Source of the DNA: Aplidium turbinatum
Lineage: Eukaryota > Chordata > Ascidiacea > Aplousobranchia > Polyclinidae
Direction: 5' to 3'
Assembly: GCA_918807975.1 (NCBI GenBank)
Contig: OU964921.1
Span: 22,160,498-22,224,497 of the forward strand
DNA length: 64,000 nt
Shown: positions 1 through 9,900 of the stretch, in pieces
How positions within the stretch are numbered: the first letter of the stretch is position 1
Layout: each line of letters starts with the position of its first letter
The notes under the pieces: model-generated
What the model was told of the DNA's origin: nothing
Databases searched by the model: none
What the model saw: only the letters and a program-made list of their open reading frames with translations
Program-made: the position numbers and the translations under genes

Positions 1-60
1 AGCCAATCGTTAATGCGATCTCAAGTTTTAATAAAACGTAACATGTTTTTCTTATTCCAG

Positions 61-170
61 ACACTGCATCACCATTTCGCTTTTTAAAAGACATTTTAAA
101 ATTCATTTATCTCAATCATATAGACATTGACAACGTAGGCTATACCGAGGAAGAGCTAATGAGAGTATAA
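61..170 (+). CDS. Last coding exon of an unidentified host gene
   Basis: A pyrimidine-rich acceptor ending TTATTCCAG at position 60 is followed by an open frame. Two bases complete a split codon, then 35 codons run to a TAA at 168-170. The residues (beginning TASPFRFLKDIL, ending YTEEELMRV) are mixed and hydrophilic with an aromatic and leucine core, like the C-terminus of a normal cytosolic protein. I do not recognise the family. The rest of the gene lies left of the window. An AATAAA lies about 90 bases after the stop, and the gene converges on the minus-strand coiled-coil gene whose own poly(A) signal is about 150 bp away. The exon is short, so chance is possible, but acceptor, open frame, stop and poly(A) signal agree. 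Confidence 0.5.
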
Positions 171-257
171 AATAGATAAAAAAAATGTATAAATAGTATA
201 TTATATCTTGTGATGCACAATAACAATCAATTTAAGATCTCTAGTAAAATACCCTGC

Positions 258-263
258 AATAAA
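258..263 (+). promoter_or_regulatory. Poly(A) signal of the plus-strand host gene
   Basis: A canonical AATAAA hexamer lies 88 bases after the TAA of the exon at 61-170. Its place fits the end of that transcript. Confidence 0.4.
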
Positions 264-412
264 TGAAAACGTTAGTTAACATCAAATTGCTATGAACTAG
301 ACAAATTGGCAATATTTTGGATCTACCGTACACTGTGCGAAAAATCTAGCAACTCTGATTTGTTAGATCTTTAATAAAAATTAATCAAAAAAACAAAGAG
401 GTTAAGTTGTTT

Positions 413-418
413 TTTATT
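413..418 (-). promoter_or_regulatory. Poly(A) signal of the minus-strand coiled-coil gene
   Basis: TTTATT on the plus strand reads AATAAA on the minus strand, about 265 bases after the TGA of the last coding exon (683-791). The interval between them shows no other open frame and would be 3' UTR. Confidence 0.4.
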
Positions 419-682
419 CAAGGCAAAACGACCTTTTCAGAACTATACCGTCAATACAAACCGAAGCTTACTGCTGCCATGGCAATTTTACACTAATCAC
501 GACTGCACACTAATCTTAATTTGACGTAGAACAGATCAGTTATCGTCGCCATCTACTTGTCCATTTCTTTGCCACCGCACTGGTCTCGTCTCACAGTGCA
601 TGCATTCACCTCAATTAACCGTTCAACTAAGGCCAGGCCTCCCAGCAACTGACGTCAAGACACCTGTTTTGCCAACGGAGAT

Positions 683-791
683 TCAACTGCATCCACCAGC
701 ACTAGGCTTCGTTTTAGTGACAAGTTCACTTTTAACGCGCATTAATGTTTCAGCGATACCACATTGTTGATGTAGAATAGATATCGCAAGT
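683..791 (-). CDS. Last coding exon of a minus-strand coiled-coil gene
   Basis: Read on the minus strand, an acceptor ending CTCAG at 792 is followed by one base that completes the codon left open by the exon at 953-1047 (AG+A, Arg). Then come 35 codons and a TGA at 683-685. The peptide begins LAISILHQQCGIAETLMRV, helical in character, and ends in a basic, Ser/Gly-rich tail. A competing acceptor four bases upstream would give a shorter end in another frame. The chosen one keeps the helical pattern longer. The function is not recognised. Confidence 0.5.
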
Positions 792-952
792 CTGAGCTAC
801 AGTAGCTCATGTTAGCAAATAGACCACTTTCTTTAAAAAAATTAAAATGCCCTTCCCTTACGAAAATCCTGAATACGCCACAGGTGGTGAGTATAATTTC
901 CTTTTTTCCATTTTTGCTCAGACACAATTGAACAAGTCTGTAAAAACCAAAC

Positions 953-1047
953 CTTCGAATATGGTCTTGGGTGTCTTGAAGCTCATTTACTAAAGTTTCG
1001 ATTCGTGCTTTCTCCTCTTCCAGCTCCAAATTAAACTGTTCCAATAC
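953..1047 (-). CDS. Coiled-coil exon of the same minus-strand host gene
   Basis: On the minus strand the acceptor TTTGCAG (ending at 1048) and a donor after CGAAG (GT at 952-951) bound 95 bases: 31 codons plus two bases. The reading is strongly charged and heptad-like (VLEQFNLELEEEKARIETL, then VNELQDTQDHIR), typical of an extended coiled coil. It starts in phase 0, matching the exon at 23758-23810 which ends in phase 0, and ends in phase 2, matching the last exon. The upstream intron (1048-23757) holds the whole BEL/Pao array in antisense orientation. Protein family not identified. Confidence 0.6.
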
Positions 1048-1155
1048 CTGCAAATCCAACGTAGTGTAAAGATACAGCACGTTCATTCTTTTATTTTTAT
1101 CTTACAAACGTAGGCTGTGTACAGTAGGCTACAGTGATGTTTTCTAATGAGTTAT

Positions 1156-1737
1156 TGTTCCCGACAATTTTCACCAAATCAAACGTCATATAAAAACCGT
1201 TCAAGTCTACTGAATATTACGTCATGGAAATTCCTAAAACATGAGCCAAAATTGCACCAGCGTTAATAAGACTTGTGTCAGACCTGTTTAAATCTGTTTG
1301 GACCTGTTTGGGCCTGTTTAAACATGAATGCATTGGTTCACTAGCTCGAACACCTGTTGAATGACTTCATAATTGTTTTTCATTATTGCGTCACAGTACT
1401 GCATACGTGAATTTGAGATATTGATATCTATTCTGGTCATTCGTAAAATGATTGCTTGAAAGTTGGCCGCTCATTTAACTGTTGGCTTAGTGCTTGCTAG
1501 CTGGACAAAGGTTCCGTCTTTTATCCAATTAATCTGTATTGTAGTGACAGTTTTTTTTAGAGGTATAGGCGTTACACCTATTTTCGATAGCCTCGGGCTA
1601 ATTTTACTGGAATACACTGTTTGAATAGACGTTTCGAAAGTGTGTTTATTTTTGGGTCATTGCATGCAGACGAACGGATTTGGGAATCTTACGTTACAAT
1701 TTTCCCACGAAGAGATTATGGTTTACCGCTGTGACCA
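1156..1737 (+). repeat. LTR 1 of the BEL/Pao array (outer 5')
   Basis: 582 bp, beginning TGTTCCCGAC and ending GCTGTGACCA, so TG...CA. It is preceded by the GTTAT target duplication. By eye it matches LTRs 2-4 and differs from LTR 5 at two positions. Confidence 0.9.
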
Positions 1738-2040
1738 TAAAAAATAAAAGACGATTCTCTGGCTAGTGTTTGTACGGAAGCACAGGCAGCATAAAAAATA
1801 AAAGACGAGTTCTTGTTAGCTGGTAGGCCAAGAAGCACTAAAAGCATAAAAAAATAAAAGACGAAGTTAGTTAGTTGGTAGGCCAAGAAGCACTTAGAAG
1901 CAAAGAAATAATAAAAGAAGATCTTATTGGTTGGTAGTCCAAAGAAGCAAAGAAAATTAAAGACATTTCTTCTCGGTAGGCAACTGAAGAACTTTAAGCT
2001 AAAAAGTAAAGACATTTCTTCTCAGTTTGGTACAGAAGAA
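1738..2040 (+). repeat. Degenerate tandem repeats in the BEL/Pao leader
   Basis: Directly after the LTR come about six diverged copies of a roughly 45-55 bp unit built from ATAAAAGACGA, GGTAGGCCAAGAAGCA and similar words. The same block follows every LTR of the array (6962, 12186, 17410). Its role is unknown; a packaging, priming or translation-control leader is possible. No clear tRNA primer-binding site was recognised. Confidence 0.7.
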
Positions 2041-2297
2041 AAATAACTTTGACATTCATTGGCAAGAAAGAAGATTAAAAGGCAATCCATCTGTGCTTGA
2101 AGATTCAAGTGGAAGAATCCAAGCAAGTTTTGTGGACTTTAGGACTTCATACTCGTACAGATACGGTATCGTGCATTTAAATTCTTTTTTGTATTTTTAC
2201 GGTCTTTGCAGTTAAGTTTTTTATAACTACTGTAATAATTTTGTGTGTTTGTGTAACTTAATTTTTTTAATTGTTAAATTTAGCCCTGACATTTAAT

Positions 2298-5200
2298 ATG
2301 TCTACACTCGGTGGTGACAGGGACTCGACCGCCGTCGACTCGACTGAGTTTAAGCCTGATGATGTTCTTTGCGGTCGGGCAGGCCATTCTGGGGAGGGAC
2401 CCATTAACGATGAGGCTAAGTCAGTTCGAGAGGCCCGGCATCTTAGACGGGATATTTTGACTCAAATTGGGAAACTTTCTGTGGCCCTAGGTTCTTTGAG
2501 TGATAAGCAGGAACTGTTAATTTTTAGATCTAAGTTATCTACTTTAGAAGAGGAATTACGGCATTTCCATGCTCTTTTGAGTAAAATTGTTAACTCTGCA
2601 ATCTTGGCAGAACTTCGTGATAGGGTAGATCCCGAATTTAACTCGTTAAAAAATAACTTCGAACAAAAAGAAAGTGAGTTCTCAGATAGGTTGGATGCTG
2701 ACATACATCCTGAGGATAGCGCCTCAAACGTAAGCACTAGGATGTCTGAGAGCTCGTCACGGATAGTTACACAAATTAACCTACAGTTAAAACGAGAGGA
2801 GCTCCAGATACAAGCTGAGGCCGAAGCGAAAGCTGAGGCCATACGAGCTGAGGCTGCTGCGAGAGCTGCAGAGGCCGCCGCGAGAGCCGAAGCGAGAGCT
2901 GCTGAGTTCGCACTCAAAGACGCTCAGTTGAGGGCTGAACAACGAAAAGAGGTAGTTTTAGCTGAATATCGATCAGAGGCGGGCTCCCGGCGTAGCTCTA
3001 AGAAGAGCTCTTCTAGGCATTCCAGAAGTGAACATCAATCGCAGTTTAATTTACCTAACCTTTTCCAGACGCCTGTTCAATCTGTAAGTGGACCAGTACA
3101 ATCCACATCTTTTCAAGATGTTTCAGGAGGTCTCGGGGCCGCGGCTAAGGGTCTTCCGAAGGCTGTAGAGCCAAGGTCTGTGAATTATAACCGATCTCCT
3201 CCCCCAGAGCGTACAGGTCACGGGGCCGCCATTAGCAGTAATGCTTTGCCCCCTTCAAAGTTTTCTGCGCCGCTAGTTGCTGATCGCCCAGCTACACGTA
3301 ATTTGGGTGGTTGTGAGAGGCGTATCGTGTCTCCTGATTTTAACGTGTTTGAGGATCGTGATCGGGCTGTGCATGTGACTGAGCCCACTCAGCCCCTTAA
3401 GGGATATAGCTTGTCTTCTCCCGCTAAATCGAGTTCTCAACAACAGGATTGCTTTTTTGAATACCAAAATAGTAGGACGTTCTTCGATAAGGCGGCCTTG
3501 ATTGGTTACGATGGTAATAATATGCCATTTGTCTTCTTTAAAAATCGTGTTATGGCCTTGATGGCAGCTTCGCCCTTTAAGGGAACTCGTTTGACTTTGT
3601 TGCAAGCAGCTTGTGTTAGAACAGCTGCACAAACGATTGCTAATTTGGTTTCCGACACTCCTGGCTTGTCAGAGGAAGACAGGATAGAAATGTCATTAGC
3701 TCGCTTGTCTCAACGTTTTGGAGTTCGTGGAGGTCTTTTCGCAGAACCGGAAATTAGAAAGTATCGCTATGGTAGCAAATTGACTTCGACTTCTTCCAGT
3801 GATCTGAAAGAGTTTAAAGATGAATTGTCGCAGTGTCTGCTTTACGCGCAAGCTTATGGTCAGCGTGATAAATTAGAAGGACGTTTTGTTCTGGATTTGG
3901 CTAAGCGACTCCCGTTTGACGCTAAGCAGCGTTATCTTGACTTTTTAGGTGATCAGTATGGTAGCACTGAGGAACCTACTTTTCAGAGTTTGTTTGAATT
4001 TGTAGTACGAGAGGAAACGCGCAAGTCGACTGATTTTAGCATTATGCTAATGGGCGATTCTGGTGAGTCGCAGCATTTTAAAAAGTTTGGCAAAGGAAAA
4101 TTGCCTTCATGTCCGGTTAGGCAGACGTCTGTAAAACCCCATGATAATGTCATGTCAGGAAGTTCGCAGTACTCGACTGCTGTTGGCGCACCGCGCGGCG
4201 GTGTGGCCAGACGTAGTGACATACCGGCATGTTTTTGTTGTTCGTCACGTGGTCAAGTTGAATATCATTTTTTGTCTAATTGTAAAGAATTTTTGCGCTT
4301 GACACCTAAAGGTCGGAGAGATGTCATTGTGAAAGCTGGAAAATGCTTGAACTGTTTGCGCCAGCATATGGTTAAGGACTGTAATCATGCAAACAACTGT
4401 CGTCAGTGTGGGCCTAACAACGATAGGAAACACTATTTTCTTCTGCATGATTTTTATGTGACGTCACGTGATTCTCTGGATTCGGTCGGTAAAGATGATG
4501 CTGGTGCCAGAGTTCCTGTGCGTAATGTTAAGATTGGAAATGTTAAAGCAGCCTTTAACCGCGTTACTGCTGCTCGTGTTTTGAATCCAATGACTGGCAA
4601 ATCGAAGTTGGTGTATTGTCAGCATGATCCTGGTTCGCAGTTGACCTTTGTTTCGAGTGACTTGGTGTGCGAACTTGGTCTTAAACCGTATGATAAAGCG
4701 TCGTTTAAAATAGATACTCTGGCTGGTCAGAAACCTACTTGTGCTGACCTTGTTAAACTCAACATCCAGTCGTTAGAGACTGATGAACTGTTTTGTGATA
4801 TAACCTCGGTGGTTAACCCAGCTTGGGCTGACGATGTTAAAACTTTACCTCATAAACAAGATTTAAGTGGTTTCCGTCATTTTCATGACGTGAATATGTT
4901 TCATTTGAATGATTGTAGTACTGTAGATGTACTGATTGGCAATGACAACGCTTATTTGATGTGTGCAAAAAAAGAGCGTGTTGGTGACAATCGTAGTGAA
5001 CCGCATGCTTTGCTCACTCCTCTCGGTTGGTTGGCTTGTGGTGGAAAGTCACCCTTAGTTGAAAGCGTTGCTAAAGTGTGCAGAGTGCAGACGTCTTCAG
5101 AGTCGGATGTCATCTCTGGCTTTCAGCGTAAAATTGAGTCTCGTGATATGGAAATAGCAGACCTGAATAAAGTCATTCAGGATTTGACTTTGCAAAATGA

Positions 5201-6071
5201 AACCTGTGAATTGTCTCGCAATGATATTTTGGCTAGAGAACTTGTCGAACCGAATATTGAGTTGAAAGATGGTCGATTTGAGATACCTGTTCCGTTGAAG
5301 GAAGATATTGATTTACCTAACAATTTTGTGTTGGCGTCAGATAGAGCTGCTGCTTTAAGGAAGAAGGCTTTAAAACAATCTGAATTTCGAGGAACTTGTG
5401 TAAATGATGTAATGTCTTCTTGCCCTGACTTGTCCGACTTGTTAAACCCTCTGGCAGATGTCTTGGCTAGATTTCGGCTTGAAAGATTTGGTTTCGTGGC
5501 CGATATGACCAAATACTTCTTTCACATTTTGGACTCTTCAATTCGTAAGCCCAATTTTATTGAACTGCTTACGTACACAGGCAGTGCCGTTCGGATCGTG
5601 AACGAACGCCCTTTGGTACCTTTGAGTGACGACCCTAGGGATTTTACTGTCATCACCCCTGCCTCACTTTTGACCCCATACTTAGACCCATACTGTGCTG
5701 TTGGGCAACCACATGATCGTGACCAATTAAGAAGGGATTATCGGTTCAATTTGTCACTTTCTCAGCAGTTTTGGAATAAATGGATCGATTTTTACTTGCC
5801 AGGTCTTCAGGGCCGGAAAAAATGGCTAAAAATGGCCGAGAATTTGGAGCCTGGTCAACTTGTAGTGGTAGGTTCTCTCCAAGACATTGGTAAACGTGGG
5901 AAGTATCAACTTGGGAGGGTGCATGAGGTAGTTCCACAAATTAGGAAAGGGAAGCCTGTGGTTCGTAGAGCCAAAGTTGCCGTCTGCAACTATGATGAGA
6001 GTACGGGGAAAGTAAAAGTAGACTACGTGTTGAGGGATATTTCGTGCCTCGCCCCCGTAAAGAACACCTAA
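2298..6071 (+). CDS. BEL/Pao gag-protease-type reading frame, unit 1
   Basis: The frame is open from an ATG at 2298 (MSTLGGDRDS) for 1257 codons. Parts in order: a gag-like N-terminus; an Ala/Glu/Arg-rich coiled segment near residues 165-225; Cys/His knuckle motifs near 643-717 (CLNCLRQHMVKDC, then CRQCG); an aspartic-protease-like segment near 776 (DPGSQLTFVSSDLVCELGL) and its partner blocks (DVLIGND, LTPLGWLACG) as in BEL/Pao; a short stretch like the start of the polymerase; and an integrase-type C-terminal end (LEPGQLVVVGSL, RGKYQLGRVHEVV). Gag and protease are fully represented, the polymerase and integrase only in part, so it is best read as a non-autonomous derivative. The frame itself looks whole. 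Confidence 0.8.
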   Translation: MSTLGGDRDSTAVDSTEFKPDDVLCGRAGHSGEGPINDEAKSVREARHLRRDILTQIGKLSVALGSLSDKQELLIFRSKLSTLEEELRHFHALLSKIVNSAILAELRDRVDPEFNSLKNNFEQKESEFSDRLDADIHPEDSASNVSTRMSESSSRIVTQINLQLKREELQIQAEAEAKAEAIRAEAAARAAEAAARAEARAAEFALKDAQLRAEQRKEVVLAEYRSEAGSRRSSKKSSSRHSRSEHQSQFNLPNLFQTPVQSVSGPVQSTSFQDVSGGLGAAAKGLPKAVEPRSVNYNRSPPPERTGHGAAISSNALPPSKFSAPLVADRPATRNLGGCERRIVSPDFNVFEDRDRAVHVTEPTQPLKGYSLSSPAKSSSQQQDCFFEYQNSRTFFDKAALIGYDGNNMPFVFFKNRVMALMAASPFKGTRLTLLQAACVRTAAQTIANLVSDTPGLSEEDRIEMSLARLSQRFGVRGGLFAEPEIRKYRYGSKLTSTSSSDLKEFKDELSQCLLYAQAYGQRDKLEGRFVLDLAKRLPFDAKQRYLDFLGDQYGSTEEPTFQSLFEFVVREETRKSTDFSIMLMGDSGESQHFKKFGKGKLPSCPVRQTSVKPHDNVMSGSSQYSTAVGAPRGGVARRSDIPACFCCSSRGQVEYHFLSNCKEFLRLTPKGRRDVIVKAGKCLNCLRQHMVKDCNHANNCRQCGPNNDRKHYFLLHDFYVTSRDSLDSVGKDDAGARVPVRNVKIGNVKAAFNRVTAARVLNPMTGKSKLVYCQHDPGSQLTFVSSDLVCELGLKPYDKASFKIDTLAGQKPTCADLVKLNIQSLETDELFCDITSVVNPAWADDVKTLPHKQDLSGFRHFHDVNMFHLNDCSTVDVLIGNDNAYLMCAKKERVGDNRSEPHALLTPLGWLACGGKSPLVESVAKVCRVQTSSESDVISGFQRKIESRDMEIADLNKVIQDLTLQNETCELSRNDILARELVEPNIELKDGRFEIPVPLKEDIDLPNNFVLASDRAAALRKKALKQSEFRGTCVNDVMSSCPDLSDLLNPLADVLARFRLERFGFVADMTKYFFHILDSSIRKPNFIELLTYTGSAVRIVNERPLVPLSDDPRDFTVITPASLLTPYLDPYCAVGQPHDRDQLRRDYRFNLSLSQQFWNKWIDFYLPGLQGRKKWLKMAENLEPGQLVVVGSLQDIGKRGKYQLGRVHEVVPQIRKGKPVVRRAKVAVCNYDESTGKVKVDYVLRDISCLAPVKNT

Positions 6072-6379
6072 GTGTTAGGGTTTGAGCCTGGTTTTGTCTG
6101 CGGTGGCCGACCCTTGTCTGAGCCCGGAACAGTCGGTTATTATCGCAACTATTGTATATAGCGTCATTTTAGCGTGTACCTATGGTACCAATTTCATGTA
6201 TCGTCGTGTATTATTCCGTATTGTTGTTCATTCTTTGCATGCCCTTTGTATTTACGTATTAACTTAAACGTGAGTGATTCAAACAATTAGTGTATCATGT
6301 GTTTTTATTCATTGGCTCACAATTGTCGTCAATTCTTTTTAGTTATGCCATGTCAGACTGTCATAACTAGGGGCCGCTA

Positions 6380-6961
6380 TGTTCCCGACAATTTTCACCA
6401 AATCAAACGTCATATAAAAACCGTTCAAGTCTACTGAATATTACGTCATGGAAATTCCTAAAACATGAGCCAAAATTGCACCAGCGTTAATAAGACTTGT
6501 GTCAGACCTGTTTAAATCTGTTTGGACCTGTTTGGGCCTGTTTAAACATGAATGCATTGGTTCACTAGCTCGAACACCTGTTGAATGACTTCATAATTGT
6601 TTTTCATTATTGCGTCACAGTACTGCATACGTGAATTTGAGATATTGATATCTATTCTGGTCATTCGTAAAATGATTGCTTGAAAGTTGGCCGCTCATTT
6701 AACTGTTGGCTTAGTGCTTGCTAGCTGGACAAAGGTTCCGTCTTTTATCCAATTAATCTGTATTGTAGTGACAGTTTTTTTTAGAGGTATAGGCGTTACA
6801 CCTATTTTCGATAGCCTCGGGCTAATTTTACTGGAATACACTGTTTGAATAGACGTTTCGAAAGTGTGTTTATTTTTGGGTCATTGCATGCAGACGAACG
6901 GATTTGGGAATCTTACGTTACAATTTTCCCACGAAGAGATTATGGTTTACCGCTGTGACCA
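6380..6961 (+). repeat. LTR 2 of the BEL/Pao array (shared)
   Basis: 582 bp, by eye identical to LTR 1. It serves as 3' LTR of unit 1 and 5' LTR of unit 2, with no target duplication beside it. Confidence 0.9.
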
Positions 6962-9900
6962 TAAAAAATAAAAGACGATTCTCTGGCTAGTGTTTGTACG
7001 GAAGCACAGGCAGCATAAAAAATAAAAGACGAGTTCTTGTTAGCTGGTAGGCCAAGAAGCACTAAAAGCATAAAAAAATAAAAGACGAAGTTAGTTAGTT
7101 GGTAGGCCAAGAAGCACTTAGAAGCAAAGAAATAATAAAAGAAGATCTTATTGGTTGGTAGTCTAAAGAAGCAAAGAAAATTAAAGACATTTCTTCTCGG
7201 TAGGCAACTGAAGAACTTTAAGCTAAAAAGTAAAGACATTTCTTCTCAGTTTGGTACAGAAGAAAAATAACTTTGACATTCATTGGCAAGAAAGAAGATT
7301 AAAAGGCAATCCATCTGTGCTTGAAGATTCAAGTGGAAGAATCCAAGCAAGTTTTGTGGACTTTAGGACTTCATACTCGTACAGATACGGTATCGTGCAT
7401 TTAAATTCTTTTTTGTATTTTTACGGTCTTTGCAGTTAAGTTTTTTATAACTACTGTAATAATTTTGTGTGTTTGTGTAACTTAATTTTTTTAATTGTTA
7501 AATTTAGCCCTGACATTTAATATGTCTACACTCGGTGGTGACAGGGACTCGACCGCCGTCGACTCGACTGAGTTTAAGCCTGATGATGTTCTTTGCGGTC
7601 GGGCAGGCCATTCTGGGGAGGGACCCATTAACGATGAGGCTAAGTCAGTTCGAGAGGCCCGGCATCTTAGACGGGATATTTTGACTCAAATTGGGAAACT
7701 TTCTGTGGCCCTAGGTTCTTTGAGTGATAAGCAGGAACTGTTAATTTTTAGATCTAAGTTATCTACTTTAGAAGAGGAATTACGGCATTTCCATGCTCTT
7801 TTGAGTAAAATTGTTAACTCTGCAATCTTGGCAGAACTTCGTGATAGGGTAGATCCCGAATTTAACTCGTTAAAAAATAACTTCGAACAAAAAGAAAGTG
7901 AGTTCTCAGATAGGTTGGATGCTGACATACATCCTGAGGATAGCGCCTCAAACGTAAGCACTAGGATGTCTGAGAGCTCGTCACGGATAGTTACACAAAT
8001 TAACCTACAGTTAAAACGAGAGGAGCTCCAGATACAAGCTGAGGCCGAAGCGAAAGCTGAGGCCATACGAGCTGAGGCTGCTGCGAGAGCTGCAGAGGCC
8101 GCCGCGAGAGCCGAAGCGAGAGCTGCTGAGTTCGCACTCAAAGACGCTCAGTTGAGGGCTGAACAACGAAAAGAGGTAGTTTTAGCTGAATATCGATCAG
8201 AGGCGGGCTCCCGGCGTAGCTCTAAGAAGAGCTCTTCTAGGCATTCCAGAAGTGAACATCAATCGCAGTTTAATTTACCTAACCTTTTCCAGACGCCTGT
8301 TCAATCTGTAAGTGGACCAGTACAATCCACATCTTTTCAAGATGTTTCAGGAGGTCTCGGGGCCGCGGCTAAGGGTCTTCCGAAGGCTGTAGAGCCAAGG
8401 TCTGTGAATTATAACCGATCTCCTCCCCCAGAGCGTTCAGGTCACGGGGCCGCCATTAGCAGTAATGCTTTGCCCCCTTCAAAGTTTTCTGCGCCGCTAG
8501 TTGCTGATCGCCCAGCTACACGTAATTTGGGTGGTTGTGAGAGGCGTATCGTGTCTCCTGATTTTAACGTGTTTGAGGATCGTGATCGGGCTGTGCATGT
8601 GACTGAGCCCACTCAGCCCCTTAAGGGATATAGCTTGTCTTCTCCCGCTAAATCGAGTTCTCAACAACAGGATTGCTTTTTTGAATACCAAAATAGTAGG
8701 ACGTTCTTCGATAAGGCGGCCTTGATTGGTTACGATGGTAATAATATGCCATTTGTCTTCTTTAAAAATCGTGTTATGGCCTTGATGGCAGCTTCGCCCT
8801 TTAAGGGAACTCGTTTGACTTTGTTGCAAGCAGCTTGTGTTAGAACAGCTGCACAAACGATTGCTAATTTGGTTTCCGACACTCCTGGCTTGTCAGAGGA
8901 CGACAGGATAGAAATGTCATTAGCTCGCTTGTCTCAACGTTTTGGAGTTCGTGGAGGTCTTTTCGCAGAACCGGAAATTAGAAAGTATCGCTATGGTAGC
9001 AAATTGACTTCGACTTCTTCCAGTGATCTGAAAGAGTTTAAAGATGAATTGTCGCAGTGTCTGCTTTACGCGCAAGCTTATGGTCAGCGTGATAAATTAG
9101 AAGGACGTTTTGTTCTGGATTTGGCTAAGCGACTCCCGTTTGACGCTAAGCAGCGTTATCTTGACTTTTTAGGTGATCAGTATGGTAGCACTGAGGAACC
9201 TACTTTTCAGAGTTTGTTTGAATTTGTAGTACGAGAGGAAACGCGCAAGTCGACTGATTTTAGCATTATGCTAATGGGCGATTCTGGTGAGTCGCAGCAT
9301 TTTAAAAAGTTTGGCAAAGGAAAATTGCCTTCATGTCCGGTTAGGCAGACGTCTGTAAAACCCCATGATAATGTCATGTCAGGAAGTTCGCAGTACTCGA
9401 CTGCTGTTGGCGCACCGCGCGGCGGTGTGGCCAGACGTAGTGACATACCGGCATGTTTTTGTTGTTCGTCACGTGGTCAAGTTGAATATCATTTTTTGTC
9501 TAATTGTAAAGAATTTTTGCGCTTGACACCTAAAGGTCGGAGAGATGTCATTGTGAAAGCTGGAAAATGCTTGAACTGTTTGCGCCAGCATATGGTTAAG
9601 GACTGTAATCATGCAAACAACTGTCGTCAGTGTGGGCCTAACAACGATAGGAAACACTATTTTCTTCTGCATGATTTTTATGTGACGTCACGTGATTCTC
9701 TGGATTCGGTCGGTAAAGATGATGCTGGTGCCAGAGTTCCTGTGCGTAATGTTAAGATTGGAAATGTTAAAGCAGCCTTTAACCGCGTTACTGCTGCTCG
9801 TGTTTTGAATCCAATGACTGGCAAATCGAAGTTGGTGTATTGTCAGCATGATCCTGGTTCGCAGTTGACCTTTGTTTCGAGTGACTTGGTGTGCGAACTT

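Larger units (their letters stand above)
1738..6379 (+). mobile_element. Internal region, unit 1 of the BEL/Pao array
   Basis: 4642 bp between LTR 1 and LTR 2. It contains the repeat leader, one long frame (2298-6071), then a 61-codon hydrophobic open stretch near 6082-6267 with no good start codon. A short purine/GC stretch (AGGGGCCGC) just before LTR 2 is the only candidate for plus-strand priming. Confidence 0.85.

Noticed and set aside
1716-2015. Minus-strand 99-codon hydrophobic frame, repeated in each array unit
   Set aside because: It is the reverse of the A-rich leader repeats. Composition alone explains the Phe/Leu-rich reading.
2027-2215. 62-codon frame in the BEL leader
   Set aside because: No ATG start and no motif. 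It repeats only because the array repeats.
6082-6267. 61-codon hydrophobic frame after the long BEL frame, as an envelope gene
   Set aside because: It starts at TTG, is too short, and has no envelope motif. It is kept only as a note under the unit.
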